This document shows, piece by piece, positions 1 to 6,246 of a stretch of DNA of 7,402 nucleotides. The notes beneath the pieces are model-generated. The model saw only the letters and a list, made by a program, of their open reading frames with translations. It had not been told where the DNA came from and did not search any database. The translations under genes were made by a program, and so were the position numbers. Location: assembly GCA_030633645.1 (NCBI GenBank), contig DAOVRY010000029.1, positions 1 through 7,402 on the forward strand, written 5' to 3'. This stretch comes from Pseudomonadota bacterium (GTDB taxonomy: Bacteria > Desulfobacterota > DSM-4660 > Desulfatiglandales > B25-G16). How positions within the stretch are numbered: the stretch's first letter is position 1; the number at the start of each line of letters is the position of its first letter.

Positions 1-13
1 AGATGTTCAGCTA

Positions 14-56
14 AAATGCTAAAACTCGGTGTAATGCCCTCGGACAGTTAGCATTT
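14..56. repeat. Palindromic repeat, left copy (9-bp stem, 25-nt conserved loop)
   Basis: AAATGCTAA (14-22) and TTAGCATTT (48-56) are perfect inverted complements around a 25-nt loop that begins AACTCG and ends CCTCGGACAG. A second copy with the same loop pattern and a different but still perfect stem lies at 7306-7349, in the same orientation. This makes it a family of dispersed hairpin repeats rather than a chance palindrome. Whether it acts as RNA or DNA cannot be told from the sequence. Confidence 0.75.
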
Positions 57-89
57 CTTAACGCTGCACATCTCAAGCGCTTTTCTCCC

Positions 90-105
90 AAAATGCTCAA
101 TCTCG
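90..105. repeat. Partial direct repeat of the left palindrome arm and loop start
   Basis: AAAATGCTCAATCTCG (90-105) matches AAAATGCTAAAACTCG (13-28) at 14 of 16 positions, 77 bp downstream. The matching right arm (TTAGCATT) is not found after it, so it looks like a degenerate or half copy. The rest of 57-157 holds no gene that I can support. Confidence 0.35.
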
Positions 106-157
106 TTCACAAAACACTTTTTGCGAGTTTGTCAAGGTTTGTCCTAAATATTTTTCC

Positions 158-186
158 TTGACTATAATCTTGATCCTGCCGATAAT
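158..186 (+). promoter_or_regulatory. Sigma70-type promoter of the lipoprotein operon
   Basis: TTGACT (158-163) and GATAAT (181-186) each match the -35 and -10 consensus at five of six bases and are separated by the optimal 17 bp. Transcription would start near 193, leaving a leader of about 235 nt before the first gene at 429. No other comparably good promoter was seen before the first gene. Confidence 0.65.
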
Positions 187-192
187 ACTGTA

Positions 193-428
193 AAATAACA
201 TTGATACCCTCATAACCCTATTCAAAGGGTTGTCTCACTTATTGCTGGATGCGCCAGCAACCCAAGGGTTCTAGCAGAAGAGATCCTGGAAAGAGCGGAT
301 TAGGAATCTGGCCAATTGAGCTAGGTAGAGGGCTTGCAAAAGGCTTTTCCCAGAGAAAGCAGAGGCCCATTAGCTATTGTATGAGCATCCCGGAGACGGT
401 AGGCTCTCCCGACTTTGCGTAATCATAG
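193..428 (+). promoter_or_regulatory. Long 5' leader with several hairpins
   Basis: This 236-base stretch has no convincing ORF but many inverted repeats. AACCCT (214-219) pairs with AGGGTT (226-231). TTGCTGG (242-248) pairs perfectly with CCAGCAA (254-260) around the loop ATGCG. CTAGC (271-275) pairs with GCTAG (320-324), enclosing AGATCCT (281-287) against AGGAATCT (302-309) with one bulge. GGAGA (392-396) pairs with TCTCC (405-409). The AAGGGTT motif also occurs again at 264-270, so the AACCC segments have alternative partners. I do not recognise a named riboswitch or RNA family. It may be a regulatory leader or a separate small RNA. Confidence 0.4.
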
Positions 429-893
429 ATGATAAGGCAAAAAAGAAAACTACGCCATCTGCTCATTTTCGGTATCGTGACGCCTTTGCTCGCTTGCATG
501 GGCTGCAGCTCTGGCCCTGAGCCAGTGATCGACACAGTTCCAGGATGGCTGGAATCAATTCCCCAAGATCAAAACCACTATTACGCCATTGGGATTTCAG
601 GCCCAACCCCGCGAGTCACTGACGCATGGGATCAGGCGATCAGGCGCGCGCGAGCGGAGCTAGGACGAGTAATGATCTCTCATGTCACAAGCAAGGATAC
701 GATCATTAGCACATCGAGCGGTGAGTATGTTGAAGAGATCGTTAAAATCCTCTCAGACACTGAGCTCAACTATACCGAACTAATTGAAAGGTGGGGCGAT
801 CGGTCAGGTGTGTGTGGGCCACCTCCGCATTTTTATGTCCTGGTAAGAATAGAAAAAAGGAGGGCTGAGTCGGCTTTGAGAAGCGTCAGATAG
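429..893 (+). CDS. LPP20-like outer-membrane lipoprotein (first of three paralogues)
   Basis: This 154-residue protein has a basic N-terminus (RQKRKLRH), a hydrophobic stretch at about 11-22 and a lipobox. Cys23 (LLAC) fits best; Cys26 (CMGC) is an alternative. Residue +2 is not Asp, which suggests outer-membrane sorting. The mature part has the LPP20-type pattern: P-G-W at 38-40, Y-Y-A-I-G at 51-55, then the helix A-I-R-R-A-R-A-E-L (70-78), and a closing strand H-F-Y-V-L-V near the end. The same pattern recurs in the genes at 3029 and 5352, but this is the shortest and most divergent copy. An in-frame TAG stands directly before the ATG and no Shine-Dalgarno sequence is visible, so translation may be weak or controlled by the leader. 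It is the first gene after the promoter. LPP20-family lipoproteins include Helicobacter Lpp20 and Vibrio FlgP, but no specific role can be assigned here. Confidence 0.8.
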   Translation: MIRQKRKLRHLLIFGIVTPLLACMGCSSGPEPVIDTVPGWLESIPQDQNHYYAIGISGPTPRVTDAWDQAIRRARAELGRVMISHVTSKDTIISTSSGEYVEEIVKILSDTELNYTELIERWGDRSGVCGPPPHFYVLVRIEKRRAESALRSVR

Positions 894-975
894 AAAAAAG
901 ATAAGGTTTGAAAAGAAAGTGCCGATATCTATTTGTGGCCGATCCAAGGCCGTAATAAGCGACGAGAAAACACAT

Positions 976-980
976 GGAGG
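976..980 (+). promoter_or_regulatory. Shine-Dalgarno site that sets the start of the lpoB-like gene
   Basis: GGAGG lies 5 nt before the ATG at 986. The upstream in-frame ATG at 974 overlaps this site and has no ribosome-binding site of its own, so 986 is the better start. Confidence 0.7.
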
Positions 981-985
981 AAAAA

Positions 986-1609
986 ATGGAAAAGGTAAGA
1001 CGTCATAGAATGAGTTTATTGGTTTTGCTCTTAGGGGTTTTGATATTGCTCGCAGGCTGCGCCTCAACGCCTAAGGTTGAAAGGACGGCGGTTGATACAA
1101 CTATCGATGTCAGCGGACGCTGGAATGATGCTGATTCAAGGATGGTTTCAGAGGAGATGATTCGCGACTGCCTTGACAGGCCATGGCTGGAGACATTCAG
1201 AGACACTCACGGAGGGAAACGCCCGACCGTAATAGTGGGGAGGGTCAGGAATAGGAGCCATGAGCATATCAATGTCCAGACCTTTGTCAAGGATCTGGAG
1301 AGGGCCTTGATAAATTCAGGCAGGGTTCAGTTTGTTGCCTCCAAGGGTGAGAGATCCGGAGTAAGGGAGGAAAGGCGGGATATGGCCAAGCATGCCTCAG
1401 AGGAAACCATGAAGGGCCCGGGCGAGGAGATAGGGGCTGATTTCATGTTGATTGGAACAATAAATACCATCAGGGACGAAGCAGGAGGCAAAGCGGTGAT
1501 GTTCTATCAAACCAACCTGGAATTGATTAACATGTCAAATAATGTTAAGGCCTGGATCGGGGAGAAAAAAATCAAGAAGGTGATCAAAAAATCAAGATTC
1601 TCATGGTAG
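986..1609 (+). CDS. lpoB: LpoB-like penicillin-binding protein activator lipoprotein
   Basis: The 207-residue protein has a typical lipoprotein signal ending LLAGC (Cys25, Ala at +2, outer-membrane type). The mature domain has the LpoB family pattern: D-T-T-I-D-V-S-G-R-W-N-D-x-D-S-R at 37-52, R-P-W-L at 65-68, P-T-V-I-V-G-R-V-R-N-R-S at 80-91, F-V-K-D-L-E-R-A-L-I-N-S-G at 100-112, G-A-D-F-M-L-I-G at 150-157 and W-I-G-E-K-K-I-K-K near the end. In Escherichia coli LpoB is anchored in the outer membrane and stimulates the peptidoglycan synthase PBP1b. Here the linker between Cys25 and the fold is only about 12 residues, much shorter than the long flexible arm in E. coli, so reach and partner may differ. 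The 92-bp gap from the previous gene has no terminator, and the next gene begins 7 bp after the stop. The family assignment is firm; activation of a synthase in this organism is inferred. Confidence 0.88.
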   Translation: MEKVRRHRMSLLVLLLGVLILLAGCASTPKVERTAVDTTIDVSGRWNDADSRMVSEEMIRDCLDRPWLETFRDTHGGKRPTVIVGRVRNRSHEHINVQTFVKDLERALINSGRVQFVASKGERSGVREERRDMAKHASEETMKGPGEEIGADFMLIGTINTIRDEAGGKAVMFYQTNLELINMSNNVKAWIGEKKIKKVIKKSRFSW

Positions 1610-1616
1610 GGTCAGG

Positions 1617-2990
1617 ATGCATACTAGGATGAAAAGTGGCCGAGTGAGGTTCATCTTTTTACCTCTTTTTGTTTTGGGGTCTTTTCTTCTTTTTTCCTGT
1701 GCCCCCAGCGTCAAACAGTACCCAAAGATTAACCAGCTCCTCCTCACTCAAGACTATGATTCAGCATGTAAGCTGGTAAAGGAAAGCAAGAAAACCTATG
1801 CCCAGCGAAATGCCGCGCTCTACTATCTTGATGAAGGGATTCTTCTCCACTATGCAGCCCGTTACAAAGAGAGTAACCTCAACTTGTTCGAGGCCGAATC
1901 CATCATGGATGAGTTGTACACCAAATCTCTTTCCAAAGAGGCGGCGTCTTTCTTGATTAGCGATAACACCATTCCATACCGGGGGGAAGATTTTGAGAGG
2001 GCGATGGTCAATCTGTTTATGGCATTGAACTATGTTGGGCTGGGAGATTGGGAAGGCGCCCTGGTAGAGGCCCGAAAGGTAGACAATACATTGAGTATTA
2101 TTAATAGCAAATATGACGAAGAGAAAAGGAACGTTTACAAAGAGGACGGCTTTATTCGTTTCTTAATGGGTACACTCTACGAGGCGGAAGGAGAGATCAA
2201 CGATGCCTTCATCTCGTATCGAAAGGCAGAAGAGGTATACAGGGCGGACTACGTTCTGAACTATGGAGTCCGTCCACCAGCTTTTCTCATAGAGAATTTG
2301 TTGGCCGCAGCCGATGCAATGGACTTTGAGCAAGAGATGAGGGAGATCCAAAATGCGTATCCGCATGTGACATTCGGGGATCTGGCAGGGAAAACGGGGA
2401 TGGCAGAGGTACTTTTCGTTCACTACAATGGGTTGGGCCCGGAAAAGGTTGAAAACTCTTTTGTTGTTCCAATGCCTGATGGTTTTGTGGTCAAAATCGC
2501 ATACCCCACATTTGCCAGAAAGAGCTACCAGATCTCTCACGGTCAGATAACCTTAAGGGATATGGAATCTGGCGAATCATATTATTTCCCCACGGTTCTG
2601 ATGGAAGATATTACATCTATTGCGATCACGAATCTGGAGAACAGGATCAATAGGATTAAGGCAAAGGCCATTGCAAGGGCCACAACCAAATATCTGCTGA
2701 GCAAGCAGGCGGAAAAGACTGCCAGAAAAGAGGGGGGGGAGTTGCTTGGTTTGATGGTTAAATTCACTGCCGCTGTTGCCAGTGCTGCAACAGAACAGGC
2801 AGATGTGAGGCACTGGAGATTGCTGCCCGCGGAGATTCGGGTTGGAAGAGCTGTGATTGCTCCGGGCAAGTACCGTGGGAAAATAGACTTTGTCGATGCC
2901 CGTGGCGCTGTTATGAGTTCAAGAGAGATTCCCCCCTTTTCTGTGAAAAAGACAGAAAAAAAGTTTTTCATGTTCAGGACGCTTAATTGA
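1617..2990 (+). CDS. COG3014-like helical-repeat lipoprotein
   Basis: The 457-residue protein starts with a long basic and hydrophobic signal ending LFSC (Cys28), a lipobox with Phe at -2. The N-terminal half is alpha-helical with TPR-like units, for example LLLTQDYDSACKLV (41-54), the helix pair from F126 to N157 (AMVNLFMALNYVGLGDWEGALVEAR), and the helix around 180-211 (FLMGTLYEAEGEINDAFISYRKAEEVY). From about 260 on it changes to beta-type sequence with a probable barrel-like end (RHWRLLPAEIRVGRAVIAPGKYRG), which resembles the layout of COG3014 proteins as I recall them. Those are uncharacterised lipoproteins often found beside lpoB. The start at 1617 is supported by TAGGG 5 nt upstream; ATG at 1629 is a weaker alternative. 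A run of eight G (2732-2739) falls in the coding region. A scaffold role in the outer membrane is inferred from the repeats and neighbours. Confidence 0.78.
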   Translation: MHTRMKSGRVRFIFLPLFVLGSFLLFSCAPSVKQYPKINQLLLTQDYDSACKLVKESKKTYAQRNAALYYLDEGILLHYAARYKESNLNLFEAESIMDELYTKSLSKEAASFLISDNTIPYRGEDFERAMVNLFMALNYVGLGDWEGALVEARKVDNTLSIINSKYDEEKRNVYKEDGFIRFLMGTLYEAEGEINDAFISYRKAEEVYRADYVLNYGVRPPAFLIENLLAAADAMDFEQEMREIQNAYPHVTFGDLAGKTGMAEVLFVHYNGLGPEKVENSFVVPMPDGFVVKIAYPTFARKSYQISHGQITLRDMESGESYYFPTVLMEDITSIAITNLENRINRIKAKAIARATTKYLLSKQAEKTARKEGGELLGLMVKFTAAVASAATEQADVRHWRLLPAEIRVGRAVIAPGKYRGKIDFVDARGAVMSSREIPPFSVKKTEKKFFMFRTLN

Positions 2991-3028
2991 ACTAAGTTCT
3001 TCTCATAAGGTGTTGTAGCGAGCAGATC

Positions 3029-4249
3029 ATGAAAAGAATGATGCGATATCCTTTAGCGTTTTTGATTGTGTTCTTTATGATCACAGGTTGCGCAACCAAG
3101 CAAGACATCCCGTCAAGCAAGCAAAAGATCCCGACAGATGATATCCGGGAAAGGGCAGACCGGGCATTTGGTGAAGTGAGGGCCGAAGAGGCGGGAATAA
3201 AGGCTATTCCAAAAGAGGAGACGAGAGAGACGATTAGGCGCTCGGCCCAATCTGGCGAGGAACAGGCCGACACGGTTGTGGTCCAGAAAGGAAAGAGACC
3301 GGATTGGGTTGATGGAGAGAGTATCCAGTATCCTTCCTCTCACTATTTAACAGGAGTTGGGTATGACCCTGACCGCAGATCGGCAGAGGATAAGGCCAGG
3401 GCCGAGATCGCCAAAATATTTCTGAGCAAGATAGATTCGCGAACCAGGTCTTACCAAGAGTATCTTCAAACTACCTCCAAGGGGAAGTCCCAGACAGAGC
3501 AGGCCATCAGTATCGAGGAGATTACCAAGGTCTCAACCCAGAAGGTCCTTTCCGGGGTGAGGATTTCCCAGGTCTACCAAGAGACAGGGCAGGAGCCTAT
3601 TTTTTATGCCCTCGCAGTGCTTGATAGGGATCAATCAGCAGAGATACTGAGAGACAAAATCCATGGCCTGGATCGGGAAATAGAACGGCTTTTCAGCAAA
3701 GCTGCGGCTGAAAAAGGCATGCTGGCCACGGTAAAATATCTCAGGCAGGCAATCCAGAAACACATTCTGCGGGGAGCTTATGATGCTGAGCTTCGGATTG
3801 TGAGTCAGTCTGGAAGAGGGATCTCCCCACCAATCCATTTCACCGAAATTAAGAGCAAGCTGGAATCCGTTCTGCTCAGGGATTTTTTGATTGGGGTATC
3901 AGTTACGGGCACCAGGGCAGGTGAGATTCAAGATGCCCTCCTTCAAGGACTAAATCAGCAGGGATTCTCTGTTTCAGAGGATCTCACCAGGGCTCAGGTG
4001 CTGGTAAGGGGTACGGTTGAGATCAAACCCCTTGATAGAGGAACATCTGAATGGAAATATGTACAGTGGCGGACCCATTTTGATATGGTTGATAAGGAGG
4101 GTGGTGCTGTTTTTGGAAGTGTTAATAAGACAGGAAGAGAAGGACATTTGAACCTTGCTCAGGCGGAAAACAGGGCAGTTCGAAAAATACGAAAGGCCCT
4201 TACAACAGAGATTGCCGAGCAGATGAGGCGCTATATTTTTTCTCAGTAG
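3029..4249 (+). CDS. Two-domain LPP20-like lipoprotein
   Basis: The 406-residue protein has a clear lipobox ITGC (Cys21, Ala at +2). Residues 22-88 are a charged, probably disordered or helical linker. The LPP20-type domain follows at about 90-205: R-P-D-W at 90-93, Y-L-T-G-V-G at 106-111, K-A-R-A-E-I-A-K at 122-129, and the strand F-Y-A-L-A-V-L-D. A helical segment (about 205-280) leads to a second alpha/beta domain at about 285-400, with V-S-V-T-G, then A-L-L-Q-G-L-N-Q-Q-G-F-S-V, A-Q-V-L-V-R-G-T-V and a C-terminal amphipathic helix. This second half recalls the anticodon-binding-like folds of CsgG, FlgT and LpoB, but that is only a pattern impression. The Shine-Dalgarno signal is weak. It is the largest of the three paralogues in this operon and shares R-A-E-I-A-K with the one at 5352. 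Confidence 0.8.
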   Translation: MKRMMRYPLAFLIVFFMITGCATKQDIPSSKQKIPTDDIRERADRAFGEVRAEEAGIKAIPKEETRETIRRSAQSGEEQADTVVVQKGKRPDWVDGESIQYPSSHYLTGVGYDPDRRSAEDKARAEIAKIFLSKIDSRTRSYQEYLQTTSKGKSQTEQAISIEEITKVSTQKVLSGVRISQVYQETGQEPIFYALAVLDRDQSAEILRDKIHGLDREIERLFSKAAAEKGMLATVKYLRQAIQKHILRGAYDAELRIVSQSGRGISPPIHFTEIKSKLESVLLRDFLIGVSVTGTRAGEIQDALLQGLNQQGFSVSEDLTRAQVLVRGTVEIKPLDRGTSEWKYVQWRTHFDMVDKEGGAVFGSVNKTGREGHLNLAQAENRAVRKIRKALTTEIAEQMRRYIFSQ

Positions 4250-4305
4250 AATGACCCATCAATCGTGGGATACAGTATAAGTATTTAAACAATTTGGGGT
4301 AAAAG

Positions 4306-5349
4306 ATGATGAGAAACAAAAGATTACCGGTCGTTTTTTGGTCAATCATTATGATCGTTTTTTGGATTCTTGGTTCTTACTGCTTTGCCATGACACCAAA
4401 GCAGATCTACCAAAGGGTAAGTCCTGGTGTCGTTCTTCTATTTGCCTCTGAAGGTTCCGGGTCTGGGACGGGAAGCGCTGGCACCGGATCAATCATCAGC
4501 GAGGATGGTCTTGTGATTACCAACGCCCATATTTTCGTCCGGAAGGACTCATCTCCAATGTCGAATATCTTTGTTTTTTTGAAGCCTGAAAAGGTAACCG
4601 GGAACACCCAAAAAGATCTAACCAGGCGCTACAAAGGTAAGATTGTGGCATATGACGTGCCCTTGGATTTGGCCCTGGTTAAGATCGAAAATGTGGATGA
4701 GCCGCTCAGTCAAGTGGGTTTTGGGGATTCGGACAAGATTGTTGTGGGCGATCAAGCCTATGCCATTGGTCATCCAGAGCAGGGGGGTCTGTGGAGTTTG
4801 ACAACCGGTGTTATCAGTGCCCAGCAGAGTGATTATGCCGGTGTTCCTGGCAAAAACCTCTTTCAGACCGAGGCCAGCATTAACAGGGGGAATTCCGGTG
4901 GTCCTTTGCTGGATGAACAAGGCACTATGATAGGAATCAACTCTTTGATTGCGCGGAAGGCCAAGGACGGTTTGGCCATCACAGCCGTTAATTTTGCCAT
5001 TAAGTCGAAGGTGGCCCTCAAGTGGTTGAACAGAATGGGTTACCGGCTTGCTTCTGCTGAGGCCATTCCATCCGATATAGGGCAAGAGCCAGCGAAAGAA
5101 GAGCCTCAAATACCAGAGGAACCTCCTCGTCCGGCTATTGAGGAGCAACCAAAAAAAGAACCTGTTCAACCAGACAAGGAAGTGCAATCTTCTGAGCCCA
5201 AATCTGGCAAAGAGAGAAAGGAGGGAGAAATCTTAACCGAAAAGAAGCCATATAGGATGGATGAATTGATTGCTGGGATCCAGGAGATGGAAGATATGAT
5301 GGATGAAATGAGAGAAACCATAGAAGAATTTAGAAAGAGAAGGAGGTAG
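4306..5349 (+). CDS. Secreted trypsin-like (HtrA-type) serine protease without PDZ, coiled-coil C-terminus
   Basis: The 347-residue protein has a signal peptide (hydrophobic 9-25, likely cut after CFA at 26-28) and no lipobox, so it should be periplasmic or exported. The protease domain (about 31-240) shows the full catalytic triad in HtrA order: His75 in TNAH, Asp121 in DLALVKI and Ser197 in GNSGGP. It also has G-S-G-T-G-S-I-I-S before the His and A-I-G-H-P in the activation-loop region. HtrA/DegP proteins usually carry one or two PDZ domains next. Here the protease is followed by a Pro/Glu/Lys-rich linker (about 257-310) and a charged helix (about 315-347, ELIAGIQEMEDMMDEMRE) likely to form a coiled coil, ending RKRRR. 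GGGGT (4296-4300) is the ribosome-binding site; the second ATG at 4309 is equally possible. Lying between two LPP20-like genes, it may cleave or guard the lipoproteins, which is inference. Confidence 0.87.
   Translation: MMRNKRLPVVFWSIIMIVFWILGSYCFAMTPKQIYQRVSPGVVLLFASEGSGSGTGSAGTGSIISEDGLVITNAHIFVRKDSSPMSNIFVFLKPEKVTGNTQKDLTRRYKGKIVAYDVPLDLALVKIENVDEPLSQVGFGDSDKIVVGDQAYAIGHPEQGGLWSLTTGVISAQQSDYAGVPGKNLFQTEASINRGNSGGPLLDEQGTMIGINSLIARKAKDGLAITAVNFAIKSKVALKWLNRMGYRLASAEAIPSDIGQEPAKEEPQIPEEPPRPAIEEQPKKEPVQPDKEVQSSEPKSGKERKEGEILTEKKPYRMDELIAGIQEMEDMMDEMRETIEEFRKRRR
5341..5346 (+). promoter_or_regulatory. Shine-Dalgarno site inside the end of the protease gene
   Basis: AGGAGG is a near-perfect ribosome-binding site 5 nt before the ATG at 5352, and it encodes the last two Arg codons of the protease, whose stop TAG follows at once. 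This layout favours translational coupling of the protease and the next lipoprotein. Confidence 0.75.
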
Positions 5350-5351
5350 TC

Positions 5352-5921
5352 ATGAAAGGAAAAGTTCTGAAGGGAGTATGTGTTTTGGTAGCAATAGGAG
5401 TTTTGTTTCTTATGGGTTGTGCAAAAAAGGAACCAGCCCCACCTATAGCAGGCCCTGCGTGGACTTATAAGGGAAGCGGGGCATTTGATGTTGATAAGGG
5501 GAAGGTCTTTTACGGTGTAGGTATAGCCTCAGGCATTAAAAACAAGGCACTCCTGTTCTCAACTGCTGATGACAGGGCCCGTGCAGAGATTGCCAAGATG
5601 CTCGAGACCTATGTGGCTGTTCTTGCCAAGGACTACATGGCCTCCACAACAGCCGGGGATATGAAGGCATCTTCGGAGGAGCAACACGTGGAGCGGGCAC
5701 TAAAGACCTTTTCAAAGACCACGCTCCACGGGGCCAGAATTATCGACCATTGGCTTGACCCGAGCGATGGATCGCTTTTTTCTCTGTGTGAACTGGACCT
5801 GTTTGCCTTCAAAAGTGCCTTGGATGAATACAAGGAACTGGATGCAAAGGTAAGGGACTATGTGAGGGAAAATGCCGAAAAGCTGCACGGCCAGCTTGAA
5901 GAAATGGAACAAAAGAGGTAG
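5352..5921 (+). CDS. LPP20-like lipoprotein with helical C-terminal tail
   Basis: The 189-residue protein has a signal peptide ending FLMGC (Cys23, Ala at +2), a short Lys/Glu/Pro linker and one LPP20-type domain at about 34-155: P-A-W at 35-37, F-Y-G-V-G at 53-57, D-R-A-R-A-E-I-A-K-M-L at 74-84, and F-S-L-C-E-L-D-L-F as the closing strand. The last 35 residues (DEYKELDAKVRDYV... to EEMEQKR) are a charged amphipathic helix that could form a coiled coil, like the one at the end of the protease just upstream. The genes are 2 bp apart. This is the last gene before a strong terminator, so it closes the operon. LPP20-like proteins mostly sit in the outer membrane; the specific job here is unknown. 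Confidence 0.82.
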   Translation: MKGKVLKGVCVLVAIGVLFLMGCAKKEPAPPIAGPAWTYKGSGAFDVDKGKVFYGVGIASGIKNKALLFSTADDRARAEIAKMLETYVAVLAKDYMASTTAGDMKASSEEQHVERALKTFSKTTLHGARIIDHWLDPSDGSLFSLCELDLFAFKSALDEYKELDAKVRDYVRENAEKLHGQLEEMEQKR

Positions 5922-5934
5922 TAACCTGCGCAAA

Positions 5935-6066
5935 TAACTATTGGGCATTTCATCGCTTATATAGAGGGAGTCAACAGCGCAATAGAACCATCCTCATGCT
6001 TGCATAAGGATGGTTCTGCTTTTGATCAACTATCCGATGAGACATATCCGTTTTAGTCAATAGTTA
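5935..6066. repeat. Outer 9-bp inverted repeat bracketing the terminator
   Basis: TAACTATTG (5935-5943) and CAATAGTTA (6058-6066) are perfect inverted complements with the terminator hairpin between them. They could form the base of a longer cruciform or RNA structure, or be coincidental. Confidence 0.3.
5984..6023 (+). terminator. Rho-independent terminator of the lipoprotein operon
   Basis: AGAACCATCCT (5984-5994) pairs perfectly with AGGATGGTTCT (6007-6017), 11 bp. The loop holds a further small stem (ATGC/GCAT). GC and a T run (6020-6023) follow. It lies 62 bp after the stop of the last operon gene. The T run is short, but the stem is strong and the position fits. Confidence 0.7.
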
Positions 6067-6088
6067 CCTCAGAAAAGGACAACAAATG

Positions 6089-6145
6089 TGCCCTGCAAGG
6101 GTATTCCTTCCATAAGGCTTGCAGGGCAGCTTTCCGCGAAGGAAA
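6089..6145 (+). promoter_or_regulatory. Tandem hairpins upstream of the last gene
   Basis: TGCCCTGCAAG (6089-6099) pairs perfectly with CTTGCAGGGCA (6118-6128), and its loop contains a smaller CCTT/AAGG stem. Three nt later TTTCC (6131-6135) pairs with GGAAA (6141-6145) around GCGAA. The second stem covers AAGGA, the possible ribosome-binding site of a small ORF at 6151. There is no T run after either hairpin, so they do not look like terminators. I do not recognise a riboswitch class; the pair suggests a control element or an RNA processing site. Confidence 0.4.
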
Positions 6146-6150
6146 CGGTA

Positions 6151-6228
6151 ATGGAAAAAATTCTTGTTATTTCTACTAAGACGAAGAGAGCTTGGATCAG
6201 CTTTTTACAGAAAACAAGAGTGAAATGA
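6151..6228 (+). CDS. Possible 25-residue leader ORF
   Basis: ATG at 6151 opens 25 codons ending in TGA at 6228, 18 bp before the next gene. AAGGA (6139-6143) lies 7 nt upstream and is partly inside a hairpin. The product is Lys-rich (begins MEKILVISTKTKRAW) with no known motif. An ORF this short often arises by chance, so this is a candidate only. If translated, its position fits a leader peptide controlling the gene at 6247. Confidence 0.2.
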   Translation: MEKILVISTKTKRAWISFLQKTRVK

Positions 6229-6233
6229 AACAG

Positions 6234-6240
6234 AAGGAGG
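6234..6240 (+). promoter_or_regulatory. Strong Shine-Dalgarno site of the last gene
   Basis: AAGGAGG at 6234-6240, extended by a further AGGAGG, ends 6 nt before the ATG at 6247. It fixes the start and predicts strong translation. Confidence 0.75.
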
Positions 6241-6246
6241 AGGAGG

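Noticed and set aside
392..409. GGAGA/TCTCC hairpin as a terminator before the first gene
   Set aside because: No T run follows and it would separate the promoter from its gene; it is better read as leader structure.
193..428. 6S RNA
   Set aside because: The AACCCAAGGGTT segment recalls part of E. coli 6S RNA, but the two ends of this stretch do not pair and the rod-like layout is absent.
908..935. TTGAAA-16-TATTTG as an internal promoter for the lpoB-like gene
   Set aside because: The -10 box matches only three of six bases, and no terminator separates this gene from the first.
2582..2971. Minus-strand ORF of 129 codons
   Set aside because: It is opposite the COG3014-like coding region and has no recognisable protein pattern.
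4251..4281. ATGACC-19-TATAAG as a promoter for the protease gene
   Set aside because: The -35 box is poor and the spacing is 2 bp too long. The 56-bp gap has no terminator, so read-through is simpler.
4618..5187. Minus-strand ORF of 189 codons
   Set aside because: It lies wholly opposite the protease gene, which has clear catalytic motifs. The antisense product shows no motif, and no ribosome-binding site was seen.
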